Shown here: positions 47,401 through 59,153 of the stretch, one piece after another
Position numbering within the stretch: the stretch's first letter is position 1
Layout: the number at the start of each line of letters is the position of its first letter
Assembly (NCBI GenBank): GCA_015847255.1
Contig: JADLZK010012669.1
Location: forward strand, 50,650 to 114,649
Direction of reading: 5' to 3'
DNA: 64,000 nt
DNA from: Hyparrhenia diplandra
Taxonomy: Eukaryota > Streptophyta > Magnoliopsida > Poales > Poaceae
Position numbers and translations under genes: made by a program
The notes under the pieces: model-generated
What the model saw: only the letters and a program-made list of their open reading frames with translations
Database searches by the model: none
What the model was told of the DNA's origin: nothing

Positions 47401-48929
47401 CCCCATCCATGATGGCGTTGACCTGCAATAAGCAAACAGAGCCTAAGAGCCAGATTTCATGGAAAGAACAAACTTAGTAATTCAAGAAGAAAATGTGAAC
47501 TAGATGATGCTCTAAAACGGAAAAGATTTTTTTTCTTGGCCATATCATCAGCTCAAGGACGATAAAGAAATGAGCCATATTAAACTACAATGGCACATAT
47601 TTGCATAACAAACCTACTGGCTTGAGTACAACTGAAAAGTAACACTAACCAATATTGAACCATAAAAAATGAAGCAGTTAAAGGCAACAATATAGGAAGG
47701 AGTAAATATGTAGCAAAGACCAACATATACCTTGCTCATCTGATAATATTGCCAATACCCTGTCAACAAGGTCCTGTGAGCAACAATTACGAAAATGGGT
47801 AAGATATCAAGCACAAAGCTGATGCAAGTACAGTGAAGATGAGATTTTGAATGTGTTCAAGAGAAAAAAAAGATGGTTCTTATTTCTGAAATTGTGATAC
47901 TGAATTGAAGCTCTTCCTACAAACCCATGGTCACTGCCAAAGTGAGTCGTGCACGGCACTACAGCAGACAGACCCAACAATGATGTGCTGGCAACAATGA
48001 TGCACAGCACTGCAGCAGATGGCTAGTTCACCCTGGAGGCTCGTATGCCATGCCATGCCATGCCTTCATTCAGTTGTAATCCTACACATCTGGGAGTAGA
48101 AACAAAGCTCTCAAAAGCCAAGATAAGAGAGCAAAACATTTGCTGACCTGCTTCTTTCCCTGCTTCGGTAACCCCAGCTGATTTAAGATATCCTTGAGCT
48201 CCTTTATTCTAAAATACGCAAGTTTATCCTGTCACAAACAAGGAAAGAATCATCAACGCGTGAGATCTTCAAGAGCGACCGTTACATGTTACTGCGCACG
48301 TGTATTAAACCGCCACTACACTTGCCATGTTTGATCCATGGACCGAAAAAAAAAACAGAAATACTACCGACTCTAGAACGACGATTTACTACAAGCGAAT
48401 TTTGTCGGCTGGCGATGCGCGAGATAGGAGCAGCTTATAAATGAGTACTATGTCATTCAACGCAAGGATCCAACACTAGCCTAGCCTATCAATCAGCACA
48501 GCACAGTACATGAGGAGTCGATTTGGCGGCGGCGGCGGCGAAGACAGCATACAACACCTGTCAACAAAACACACACACAGCTTTATCCAAAACTCGTGGC
48601 TTGATGACTACATGAGGCAGCATGCCTGCCTGCCCGGACCAAGAAGCCGACCGAAGCCATTCCACATTTGGAAAGAAAGATAGAAGGCACTGGTGCAAAC
48701 CAACCAGCGCTGGGGAAAAAAAAGCTAGGGTCGGAGCTCTGAGCCAGTCCGTCCGTCATCCATCTAAACCTCGGCGCGGCAGCGGTGCGGCGGCAGAGGC
48801 GAGAATCCTACGGGCCGAGCTGAATCCGCGGGGAAATTCGAGGGGAATCGGCGGAGATCGGGTGGACGAATTGGGGGCGCGGGCGAGCGGGCGTATATAT
48901 ACCTTGCAGGCGGAAGCGAGGTCCGACAT
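38430..48929 (-). CDS. SIZ1: E3 SUMO-protein ligase SIZ1
   Basis: This nuclear ligase transfers SUMO from the E2 enzyme SCE1 to targets in phosphate, cold, heat and drought responses. Sixteen exons: 48929-48903, 48228-48148, 47773-47731, 47422-47344, 47227-47068, 46923-46790, 45971-45903, 45148-45061, 44484-44409, 44250-44177, 42503-42396, 42082-41918, 41586-41482, 40739-40659, 40581-39397, 38575-38430. The start is MSDLASACK. SAP spans residues about 10-50 (RIKELKDILNQLGLPKQGKK). The PHD finger is about 112-170 (CLCNST, CEDVKCQVWQHMTC, YCELC). PINIT is about 175-320. The SP-RING is about 383-425 (CVHMGC, WQCPICLKNYS). A SUMO-interacting motif, VIVLSDSDEE, follows, and the end is RPRLCLSLDTDSE. 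Exons sum to 2,621 bases, one short of a whole frame. The break lies near 39,689 in exon 15, where VSI should run into RNSNDVHG. Restoring one base gives 873 residues, close to known grass SIZ1 length. Confidence 0.95.
39101..39202. repeat. 56-bp tandem duplication in the last SIZ1 intron
   Basis: TCATGCATTTTATTGACT begins at 39,101 and again at 39,157. Both copies continue through GAGAATTAAATAGTTTATGG with one substitution. It lies between exons 15 and 16, away from the splice sites. Confidence 0.85.
41033..41304. mobile_element. Tourist-like MITE in SIZ1 intron 13, 272 bp
   Basis: Ends GGGCCTGTTTGG at 41,033 and its inverse CCAAACAGGCCC at 41,293-41,304, flanked by TAA at 41,030-41,032 and 41,305-41,307. 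The subterminal GAATTC-rich stretches are also inverted. It sits between the two halves of the SP-RING (exons 13 and 14), so it is removed by splicing. Confidence 0.9.
43468..43882. mobile_element. hAT-type MITE in SIZ1 intron 10, 415 bp
   Basis: Sixteen-base inverted ends CCATGTTTTCTGATCG are flanked by the 8-bp duplication CTGGAGGG (43,460-43,467 and 43,883-43,890). The interior is rich in GATCGG/CCGATC and AATTAATCG motifs on both arms. The 39-bp sequence starting at 43,421 (CTGGAGGGAGTATAAGCC) is repeated with changes after the right flank, so the element entered one unit of an existing tandem repeat. Confidence 0.85.
44086..44128 (-). promoter_or_regulatory. Potential G-quadruplex tract in SIZ1 intron 10
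   Basis: On the transcribed-sense (minus) strand the tract has six G runs of four or more, separated by one to three bases (GGGG TTT GGGG T GGGGGGGG TA GGGG T GGGGG T GGGGGGG). It starts about 48 bases after the donor of exon 10 (44,176). Such tracts near donors can affect splicing. The effect here is inference. Confidence 0.5.
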
Positions 48930-50619
48930 GGCCGGCGCCCGCGCGACGAAACAGCCCCACGGAAGGTCACGGGCATGAGGAGGGGCCGATCGGGGCCCCT
49001 GGCGCTGGCGAGGAGATCCGGCGATCGGGGAAGCGCCGAATTCAGGACGTCGGCGGCGGCTGCTGCTTGTGCTGCTGCGTCAGTGGCGGCTGCTCCGGGA
49101 CGAGGCGTCTCTGTGGCCTCCGCGCCGTTGCGTCGACGACGACGACGGCCGACGGGGAGGGCGGGGTTTTCTCTCTCGCTCTCCTCCACCTCTTGTGTCG
49201 CCTCGCCCTCGCGCGTGCTTGTGGGACGGGTTCGTCGAGAAGGGGGCGGTTTCTCTCTCCTATTCAGCCGCCGCGGCGGACGTATCGGCCGCTATCAAAT
49301 CCGGTTTTTGCGGGGCCGTACGAGTCCGCGACCCACCACCCGGACCCAGACGGGTTGGGGTTGGTCGTCGTGCTCGTGCCGTTGCCGTGCGCTGCCCGCC
49401 CGCCTTCACTTCGCTCCCTCCCTCTACGGCGACCCCACACGCGCTGTGCATCACGCGTGGCGTCACCCCAGGTCAAGATGGGCCGGGCTGACATCCAACA
49501 AAACACGGCTAGTCATGCATGAGCCCTGAAAAAAAACTGTTCCGAGCTGTCGTTGTTGGCTTGTGTTACCAAATGCTGAAAGTCACTTAATAAACTTGCC
49601 GCGAATTGGCTCGTAGTGGACGGTTGGGAAATTCACCGCGGGGTTTAAAAATTGAAAAAAATTCGTGAAAAAAAACAACGTAAAATAGTTGGTGATTTAT
49701 AGGCGCCATTAAGGGTAAATGATTTTTTCAAATTTGAGTTCGTTTTGGTATAAAAAAAAAATTTGAATTTGAAAAAAAAAAAACGCCGGGCCGGCCGGTG
49801 CTCAACCCATCAGGCCCATTGGCCTTAAAGGTAGGGTTTTTATGTGTGTTTATAGAAGTGAGTGTGCGTGTATAAATTAGCATCGATGTTGTCTTGTGAT
49901 TTTCTCAAAGAAAAAATTTAATAATTTGAATTGCAAAAATGTTGTAATGTAATGCTCTAGATGCCTAAGATACGTCGTAAAAAAAAGGATGCCTAAGAGA
50001 TGTTTGTATGCAATTCAATCATAAAACACCACGTTAATCATGATTCGCATATAAAAAATTCGTTTAAGAGAAGTAAGTTTTCTCAAGTTTTGAGATAAAT
50101 ATGATGATAGAAATTACAAAAGATAACTGTCATGTCCTCCAATGACATGGTTACCTCCCTCTTGCACTAACCATAGCAACAACTTTTATCTAACTTGATG
50201 GTATTCATTGTATCATATTCTCTCTACTTGGACTCACATGTTCTTGTGTTTTGGGTAAGTGATGATCCTCGGATCCGCTAGGTACTCATCAACGTCACAT
50301 CTATTGAACTTATTGTCATGCAAAATGCTATTTGGAAAAAAAAAGTTAACCCTTTAGAGGCGCGCTATACATGTAAGAATATGCTTATGAGTGTTTATGG
50401 AAAGTTGAGGAATGCAAAAGAAATTGAACATCTCAAACTTTAACATGTGAACCATCTAAAAAAAATAATGCCTCCGAAATAAGGATAGAAACCAAACCTT
50501 CCTACCCTTGCCAGATGATAGAGAAACTTGGGTCAAAGGATTTTTGATATTATTTTTTGCTAACTTATGAATCAAGTACTTCATGAAACTTGATGTGAAC
50601 AGTAAAAAATGATTGTGTA

Positions 50620-50745
50620 AATGATTTTCAACTTGTAAAAATGGTTGTGGTTTCCAACGATCCATAAAACACCACTATTTATTCAATTCAATTGATGAAA
50701 CACTATGAGCAGTGATGGAGCGTGAATCAGACATAGAGAGGGGGC
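50620..50745. repeat. Source copy of a segment repeated inside the MITE at 51,144
   Basis: The stretch from CAACTTGTAAAAATGG through GGTTTCCAACGATCCATAAA to AGTGATGGAGCGTGAATC is repeated in diverged form at about 51,172-51,285 (CAACTTATAAAAATG, GGTTTCCAACGACCCATAAA, CAGTGATGAAACTAGATTC). Confidence 0.8.
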
Positions 50746-51143
50746 AAATTTTTAAAGACAAAAAATAAATCAACTTTAAACATTAGTTGGTTGATTCATA
50801 GTCTTAGATAGAGTGAATTTGACTCGCTGGTGGAGTGCTTTAGTAGAATGGCGACAGATTTGCTGTGCATGTTAGACTACTCTGGCTTTGCATGTTAATC
50901 ATTTCTAACAAAGCTTGGGGTTTCAAGCCAAGTTACTCCCTCCTTTAAGGCTCCGTTTTGAATGTCCGTCTTTGAGTGTGAGTTGACGTCAAACAATAGT
51001 TAAAGATGAGCAACTTTGCCATGAAAACTATTTATGGCTATAATAATCATCAAATTTGGGCTCGGTCCTCCTTGGTTACCACAATCGTGTCCTAAACATA
51101 ACAAATTGGTGTTTTGGATTGATATTATTATTCTACTTAGCAA

Positions 51144-51426
51144 GGCCTTGTTTAATAAAAAAAATGGTTTCCAACTTATAAAAATGTTAGTGGTTTCCAA
51201 CGACCCATAAAACACCGTTTAACTCAATTCATGAAACATTATGATCAGTGATGAAACTAGATTCAAAAGAATCGAGAGGGGTACATCTAAACCGTGTAAT
51301 TAATTACTTTTTTTACCTACATTTCATACTCTAAATATATGTCTTTTGATGTATTTAATTTGATGTGATGGAGAGAGTAGAAAATTTAGAAGTTGGGTTA
51401 TAAATTTTTGCCAACTAAACAAGGTC
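51144..51426. mobile_element. MITE with GGCCTTGTTTA ends enclosing a copy of upstream DNA
   Basis: Ends GGCCTTGTTTA and the inverse TAAACAAGGTC, flanked by CAA on both sides (51,141-51,143 and 51,427-51,429). The right half is the normal family body (TTTTTTACCTACATTTCATA, GATGTGATGGAGAGAGTAG). The left half is a diverged copy of 50,620-50,745. It lies in the EXO5 upstream region. Confidence 0.8.
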
Positions 51427-51605
51427 CAAGAGTAAATGTCTAGATTCACTCAATCTTGAATGCATCTGTACATCCATTTTGTCTAGGTTCAAATAATTAC
51501 TGCTGTACATGGTTAAGTGCGAAATGGATTTAGATACAGGGACAGAGAATATACAAGAATTTCAGGAATTGTGGATGTTTCCGTTCCTTCTTCCACCGGG
51601 CAACC

Positions 51606-54600
51606 ATGGCAACCCCGACCCCACGTCAGTGGTTGCTGGGGGCCTGGCTTGTTGAACGTCGCCGTGCCGTTGAGCGAGCCGCGAGGCAAGCGGCCATTCG
51701 CCGCCGGTTCCGCGCTGCCAGGTGGGGCCCACATCAGGCGGCTTCCCCGCTTCCTCCTCCGACTCCGTCGCTCCGATGCACCACCCCTCCCCGTCCTCCT
51801 CCGCCGCCGGCGCGCCCCGGGGCATTGGAGTTCCCCGTGGAAATCGTCAGCGACGAGGAGATGGCAATCATCGAAGCCGCACTCGCCGCCGCCGCGGCGG
51901 GGCACGGCCCCTCCTCTCCGCAGCGGCCCGCCGCGCCGCTGTCCCGCTCTCCTGCGCGGCGTACTCGACCGCCGCCGGCGACATCGAGGACACGCCTCTG
52001 CCGCGGAGGTCTCGGCTGGCTCGGTTCCGGGAGCGCCGCGCGCTCGCGGTCACCGATATCACCGCCACGGTGACGCCGCCGCCCAAAGCTTGCGCCTTTC
52101 GCATTTCCTTGTCTTGTCTTCTGGGCAGTCCAGATCAGATGTGCTCGTGTCGAGTGATTCTGATGGTGACCGTACTTCTCGCTGCAGGAATGGTGCGAGA
52201 AGCAGATGGAGTTCGTGCTCGAACGGGGCAAACCGAAAAAGACCGTGGCCATGAAGGTCGGTTCGGACCGCCATGCCCAGCTCGAGCAAGAGGTGAGCCA
52301 ACATTTCTGATTCTTCCAAGCGGAATGCCGTGACTTTTTCCATCATGACTTCACCATGAAAGTTTTCCCGAACGAATCTCATTTCGACCTGTTTCCTTTT
52401 GCACTAGGTTGTTGAGAGAGTGGACGTCGCCATTAGATCTGCCGAAGAACATTGGGCAGTAAAATTCATGAACTTCATCGTGGGAACAAACCAGCTAATG
52501 CTCGAGGGCATAACACGAGAACTTCCAGTGTAAGCCGCAGGAACTTCAGCTCTTCTCTGTGCAACTGCAAACCAATACTGTTGTTGGTTTCGGGAGTGTA
52601 TATATGATGCTTTCCATCGTAGGAAGCATTCTACTCATTAGGTCTGATAGTAAATCAGTTCATTGCAGGATTGGGTTTGTCGAAGGTTCATGGATGATAG
52701 GAATTATAGATGAAATCCAAACCGTTGGCATTTCATTGCAACCCCTGCTGGTGGATACAAAGACACGTTCCAAGCCAACAGCTCCATCAGAAGCACAAAA
52801 GAGAAATGGAAGGTTTGCTCCTTTACATTTGCTTTGCTAACCATTTCACCTAGAGAATGACAAATTATGTCGTCCGGCAAGAATGTTCACTAGATTATTG
52901 AAGACGTCTGCTTTGATCTTAACTTGCATGGACTTGTATTAATGCTCTTTTGGCCCGATTACCATTGTCCAATCATAGCTTTAGTACCCAAAAAAGGGAT
53001 TAATTGCTAGACTGTATTGTTTATGCAATTGTACCTATATATGTAAATCTACGCAAGGAGAGGGAGGGAGGGAGAGAGGCATTTGGTTTTGTCTTAAGAA
53101 ATGGGAGTATCAAACTCTTTACTGAACTCACACGACCATGACACCTGGGATCAAGCCCTGGGGGGGGCAGCCTCTCAACTGGAATCTCTACCAACTGTGT
53201 GCAGATTGCTCCGTTTACTACAGGTTCCTTTGCTTTGCCAACTGATGGTTTTAGTTAGTCTGGTCTTTTTTCAATCATTCTTTATATGAATGATGGAATA
53301 ATGCTTGCTTTTGCTGCAGATGGGCATGCAACATACTGTACTACTTGTTGTGCCTAAATTGTTTTGTGCCATTAGAAATGCATCATATCAGTGTGACATT
53401 TTTAAAAAGCCATTGAGATGTTACTGTTTAGAAATAATGTTGTTATAGTAGTAAAGAGTCTGATTGATATCTTCAAGACCAAATTTTTGCCTCACAGAAT
53501 TAAGATGGTAGAATGATTTTGAAGTGATTGGTTGGCTACTAAAACCTATCAACTTCTCACATTTGGCTTGCCAAATCTTTGACAATTTTATTGCTGAACT
53601 TTTGGCTTGATAAATCCATGGCATGACAAATTTTGGTTGTCAGTCAATTAGGCTCTAAAGAAAGGAGGAAACAAGTGATCACGCAGAAGACACATTTAAC
53701 GTTCTTTTAATAAATACTAATATGAACATAAGGGACATAGATGAATCATAATTAATGCGTGTAGGAGCAAACAAATGTTACTAATTCCGATAGCAAGGCT
53801 TTACGGTAGATAATAATTTGAACGTCGATGAGGATGATAACCACCAGTACGTGACCAGTTTTGAATAAGGTTTGAGTCAAATTTTAGAAATATAAATTAT
53901 GAATAATTGTTGAGTTTGAAAATGTGAAAACCGTGTGAATAGATTTATCTTGAAAAAATATTTTCATAAAAATATTCATATATGACTTTTTATATTTTAT
54001 AAAAATAAAAAGACAGTTATGTTTTGGACACTATGTCGCTGTTCAAAATGACATCTTTTTACCAACTAGAGGGAGTAATACATGTAGGGGCCCCAATTTT
54101 ACTCTTGCCCCGGGCCTCCAAAATCTCAGGGCCGGCACTGGATCAAGCCTGGGTGTGCAGCCTCTCAACTGGAATCTCTACCAACTGTGTGATTGCTCAG
54201 TTTACTACAGGTTCCTATTGTTGCCAACTATGGTTTTTAGTTAGTTTGGTTTTTAAACAACAACTCTTAGGTCAATCATTCAGTATATGAATGTGGAATA
54301 ATGCTTAAATTTTGTGGTACTGGGCAAACAACATACTGTACACATGTTGTGCCTTTGTATTTGTGCCATTAGAAATGCATCATATCAGTGTGACATATTT
54401 TTGAAGCCATTGAGAGTGTTACTGTTTAGAAACAAAATCCATATGATTAGTGGCTTACGTCCCTATCTTCAAGTTTTAATTTTTGCCTCACAGTAATAAG
54501 ATGGTAGAATGCTCTTGAAGAACATGGGAGAATGATAGCATCTATGAAGTTTGTATGATAGATGATGATTATTTGATTATTACAGGCTTCAACTGATGTG

Positions 54601-55383
54601 TTACAAGTATCTATGGGATAATTTGACCGCAGAGAAATTCCCAGCAGAGAATTTCTTCAGCTATTTTGACCTGGACCCCAACTACTTGTTATCAGATGAT
54701 GTCAAGGGGTACATTAGCTCATTGGGATTCGATGCAAAGGTGACATGTCTCACCTTTAAACTTTGTAATTCTTCCTTCTAATAGTTCTAAGGCAATTTAC
54801 TGTGATTGACCAACCAGTTTATTAATGGGAAATCATTCACTGCTATGTGCTAACAAATTGAGCACATCCAGAAGTGTTTGTTAACACTGTTTTTTTACTG
54901 TACTTTTGGATGTTCATTCATGCTGTCATCTACAACGTGTTGTATGGTCATTGCGAGTTATGACTTGTAACATGATTTCTGTTTGCAGACCTTTGAAGAT
55001 GTATTGGAATATTTCAAGATTACCTGCCATACACTACACCAGTCTCAAGAACAGCTGCTCTTGAGGTAAATATGAGTTACAGGCCTAAACAGTGGCAAAT
55101 CACTATTCTCTGGATCTTTTGCAAATGGAACACCACAGATATAGAGAGTAATTTCCTAGTCCTTTACTTGTGCAGATATGAACTACAGGAAAACCATTCC
55201 CTGCTTGAGGAATACCATTTCACTTATGATGCAAAGTGGTTCAAGGATCAAATCCAGGAAGCCCTCAGCTTCTGGATAGGATCACGCGAACCTAAATTTG
55301 TAGCCGAAGAGGAGAGGTGGAAGTGCCATTTCTGCAAATTTGAGCCAGATTGCCCAATGAATGCTTCCATGCCAAGGTGTTGA
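51606..55383 (+). CDS. EXO5: Exonuclease V (EXO5/DEM1-like)
   Basis: EXO5 is a single-strand-specific DNA exonuclease with an Fe-S cluster, acting in genome maintenance. Plant copies are often predicted to be chloroplast-targeted. Seven exons: 51606-52069, 52188-52292, 52408-52529, 52669-52812, 54586-54739, 54989-55065, 55176-55383. The start ACCATGGCA is a good context. Exon 1 carries EFPVEIVSDEEMAIIEAA and later RERRALAVTDIT. Exon 2 begins EWCEKQMEF, whose Cys (about residue 158) is the first cluster ligand. Exon 4 has the PD-(D/E)XK nuclease core (IGIIDEIQT, then LLVDTKTR). The C-terminus has the other three cysteines (CHFCKFEPDCP, about 406, 409 and 415). Exon 1 is 464 bases and changes frame near 51,895-51,930, so one base appears to be missing. 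With it, the protein is 424 residues. Intron 4 is 1.77 kb and contains a duplication. Confidence 0.93.
53146..54522. repeat. Direct duplication within EXO5 intron 4
   Basis: About 380 bases beginning GGATCAAGC (53,149 and 54,140) and running through CCTCTCAACTGGAATCTCTACC, GCATCATATCAGTGTGACAT and TTTTTGCCTCACAG are present twice, about 990 bases apart. Some 600 bases of unrelated AT-rich, transposon-like sequence separate the copies. Neither copy looks like an EXO5 exon. Confidence 0.85.
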
Positions 55384-56109
55384 TGCTAACAAAAATTGCT
55401 CTAAATTGGTGGCTTGGCGAAATATTTGATGCTGAGTTCTGTAGCTCATTTTGGGCTGGTGTGGTGTGTGTACTATTTGGTTCCCTCCCCTTTTTCTTCT
55501 AAATATAATTGTAGCACAGTTCTCCTGCGTTTTCAAGAAAAGAAATATTTGATGCTGAGCTGAACTAAATCGTGCAGATGAATTGAAATGTAGCTCATTG
55601 TTATTTGACTCCATATGCAGCTTTATAACTTGAATATCCTTGTGTTACATATCATAATGAGGAAATCACTAAATATTATTTTATAACATTTGAATTTGGA
55701 TCGATGGATTATTAGTTTATTTGGTTTTACATTATTACATCTTCTCTGGAAACGGGACTAGTGGTTTATAGACAGGTAGGAATTTTCAAGATATATAAAA
55801 AATAAGTACTTAGACTGCAGGATAGCACTCTTCATGGAATCTTCTGAAAAAGAAGTATATGGCTCACATAAATAGAGGACCTGTTTACATACAAACACCA
55901 CATATTCTAATGGCAAATTGATATTTGTTTTATAGAAACAACAAATGGAATCAACTGGCAGGTACTGTGAATCTTATATAGCAAACAATGTGGTCATAAC
56001 GGGGGAAAACAATTCAAATCCTTCATAGATCTGATCACTTTTAAACTTCTGTTCGTGGATGAAACATATCTTCATAATCCACTTCCCCTCCTGGTACTTG
56101 TCATATGAG
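55384..56109. other. Convergent EXO5/IQD intergenic region
   Basis: 726 bases between the two stop codons, AT-rich, containing the 3' UTRs of both genes. Nothing else was recognised. Confidence 0.7.
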
Positions 56110-59100
56110 TCACTTGCTTCCACCATTGACTACCATGGCCTCTGGTTGCGGTGGCGGAGCAATGTCCTTCACTGCACTCTCCACCTTGGGAGGACCAGAA
56201 TGCCGCCGCATTGGTGAGGCAGCTGCAGTTCCACCTTGGAAGGACAACCTCTTCTTGGCTGGTCCAGTAGAGCCTCCTTTCTCTGGTGTCTCTGCGCCAT
56301 TGGTCATTGCTGAGCCCTGGAGGCGAGATTTGGCTCTTGCAGATTCCGTGGGAACCATGTAGCTTGGGAGTGATGGGGAGCTTGCGAGGCTTTCGTCGTC
56401 CCGCACAGTCGAGGTGGCTATACTGTGCCTCCTTGGTCGCTCAGACTGCACGCTGAGCACACTCCTAGCATCATCATCCACCTGTGAATGTCCATTCTTT
56501 GGCGTGGCGGATTTCCTCCTGGCAGGTATTGGTGCCACCTTAGCAGATGGTGTTGAAGGGGATTGCCTGGAGGCTGGACGGGTCGGTTTTGGAGTTGGTG
56601 GTGATGGCTTTTCTGGCTTTGAGTCCCGACGGTTGAAGGCTTTTGTGATTTCACCCTCTCCAAGGTTCAAGCTCATACTCTTAACGGATCCGCGGTCAAT
56701 GTTGCTCTCCTTGTCAGCCCCATTGCGGCCCTCCCAAGGTTTTGCTGCCATCCAGCGCTCCAACCAGCTCCAGCCCCACTGCAAGTTGTTTGGGTCTACA
56801 AACATCGGGTTGACAGATCTTGATGTACTCTTCCACTGTAAACAACACATTTCGAGACATTTTAAGCTCACCATTGTAGAGCCAGGATCAATATATATAG
56901 ATCAGCATATGTTCTGAGAGTAGAAATTCCTACCTGATGTGAAAATGCATATGCAAGCGCTCTTTCTCTTCTTATCGCTGCTTCTTGCCTGCTTATCAGG
57001 CTTGCTTCGATTTGCTCCTTGGATTGAGTGCTGTCATCCCAGTTTTCACCCATCTGATATAGCATTATTCACAAACACAATACGTTTAATTGTCACAATA
57101 ATATTATAAAAATATGTCGAGGCTTGGAGCAAATCAGACAAAAATGCTACTGATATTAGTTGAAAAACACCAGCTCATGAAATTTTTACTGCGAAGCTTT
57201 GAGAAGGTTTGCATACTCTGAAATTCTCCAATTCCTGTTTAAGTAGGAGCTGACGTTGGAGGGCCTGGTTCTCCTCGGACATCTTTGCTCTCCTAGAACG
57301 TATTTGTGACTGCACCCGCGATAGAGTTTGCATACAGCGCAGAGTGCTTGCAGATTGACGCTTGACTGAATTACCCTCAACCAATGACTTCAATCGAACA
57401 AGGCCTCGCAGTGCTCTTAGAGCCCTCCTTGCCTACATTGTTACCATGACCAAACACTCAGTATAGCATTGTTTGTTTTTTACTTTTGTTCTTTTTTTGC
57501 GAAGCGTAAACGTAAGATTGCTTTACTATGAAACAAGTCGAATTTCCATGAAGACATATTTCCAAAGGAAGAGAAGTTACGTTCACTAATTGCTATCTCA
57601 TGGATAGTTCAATAGCTGGACAGACAGGCTATCAGTATCAAAAAATAATTGAAAAGAACATCAAAATGAGTGATGAAAGGTGGCTGCCACCAACTGCCAG
57701 TTGTTCAAGAATCATTTTTCTAACACTTTGCAAGAATGATTTGTAGGCCCTTTGGACAAATGTGCATTGATATAAACAATAGAAAAACCTAAAAAGTAAA
57801 CAGCTAACTGAACAAGAGGAATTAAACTAAAATTAACAGTTCCTCCAGGTTCAGCTAAAGCAAGAAAAACTACTTCTTTAGCCATAAATCCTCATTAAAT
57901 CCCCAAAGTAGTTAGATGAAAACACGACATGTAAATAGCTAAAAATATCCAGCTAAGACGTATCACTCCAAATTTCAGTAACAGCAACTGGCCAACTAAC
58001 ACTTGCAAAGGTTGGCGAGCTGCCGACACCTAAAAGCTAGAACACGAAAAGAGAAAATATGCAGGGTAGCCACCAATACCAATAGACATTTGCTTGCATG
58101 TTCAGTCATGTTGATGTGGAAACGAAATCAGTAAAAAACAAACCACCTCCTAACCCCCAAATATCAAAGACCTAATCAACAGTTAACAGAAAACAAACAC
58201 TTCCATGTGCTATGTAATTCGACCATCTATCTATATAAACCAGTTTCCAACTGTCACAATTATTCTTGTCTAAACATCTCAGGAAAAAACCAAACCAGGT
58301 CCAAATGGCACCTGAACAGGTGGGTGAATTTGAAAGTGATTTCACATTACCAGGTAACCTCGGAAGGCGGTCTGGATCTTGATTGCAGCGAGCTCTTCAG
58401 TTGGCACACCAGGTGCAGGTGGCAGCACCGACGCCTGTGCTGGGGCAGCAGGGGCCTCATCCTCCACGGCGACATGTTTGCTCTGCTCCTGCTCGGCTTC
58501 AGGGATCCTGACCTCCTCGGCCTGGTGAACAACTGGAGGAGGAGCTGGAGCTGGAGGGGGTGGCACCGAAACATTGACTTCCAAGGAGGTAGATGGGGTC
58601 AGATCTAGCGGTGCTGGGTTGCTAGCTGCTGATTTCCTCCTTAGTCTCTGTAATTTCAAAGGGCAAAGTTTTCGATTGTGATTATCAGAAATTCAGTTCG
58701 AACTTTAATGACAAAAAACAAATTCAAGGGGAAAAAAAGGCGGCGCTTTGATCACAGATCTGCAAGGGAATGAAATGCCGTCTTGACAACAAACAATGAT
58801 GTTGGAACAATAGAATGCCAAACCAAAAAGGAAAATTTCAATATTTTCTTTTCCATACATAAACACGAACCCCCACCCCAATCGAAACGATGGTGAACAA
58901 GATGCAAGTTTCAGTCATGAATGAACAAACACTTGGACTGAAGCTACTGAATTCTTCGGAATTCAGCGAGGGAAAACACGAACCCGATCAGATCCGAGAG
59001 AAAAAGTGCCCCAAAAAATTTCGAAAACAAAACCGGCAAAACGCAAGAGAAATCCAAGGGGAAGCGTGGAGCTATCACCTCCTCCTTCTTCTCCTTGGAT

Positions 59101-59153
59101 TCAGGGCTGAAGACCTTCTTGACGGCGCCGAACCACTTGCCCTTCTTCCCCAT
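56110..59153 (-). CDS. IQ67-domain calmodulin-binding protein (IQD family)
   Basis: IQD proteins are plant scaffolds that bind calmodulin and microtubules and often enter the nucleus. Five exons: 59153-59079, 58647-58351, 57432-57217, 57053-56934, 56835-56110. Together they give 1,434 bases and an intact frame of 477 residues. The start is MGKKGKWFGAVKKVFSPESK, a basic N-terminus typical of the family. A Pro-rich stretch follows (PPPPAPAPPPV). The IQ67 domain spans about 110-176: AAIKIQTAFRGYL, split by the characteristic phase-0 intron, then ARRALRALRGLVRLKSLV and MQTLSRVQSQIRSRRAKM. A Trp motif (WGWSWLERWMAAKPWE) lies about 270. A Ser/Pro/Lys-rich region and a C-terminal DUF4005-like part (SYMVPTESARAKSRLQG, KKRLSFQ) follow. 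The closest group is the IQD1-IQD5 type, and the exact member is not assigned. Confidence 0.95.

Larger units (their letters stand above)
48930..51605. other. Divergent SIZ1/EXO5 intergenic region
   Basis: About 2.7 kb between the SIZ1 and EXO5 start codons. 48,930-49,530 is GC-rich and includes the SIZ1 leader and promoter. 49,530-51,140 is AT-rich without a gene. The MITE at 51,144-51,426 lies about 180 bases upstream of EXO5. The frames at 48,975-49,529 are open because of GC content and show no domain. Confidence 0.6.

Noticed and set aside
48975..49529. Plus-strand 184-codon frame upstream of SIZ1
   Set aside because: It lies in the GC-rich SIZ1 leader and promoter, with competing frames in all phases and no domain.
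51734..52252. Minus-strand frame opposite EXO5 exon 1
   Set aside because: Antisense shadow of a GC-rich exon whose plus-strand product matches the EXO5 family.
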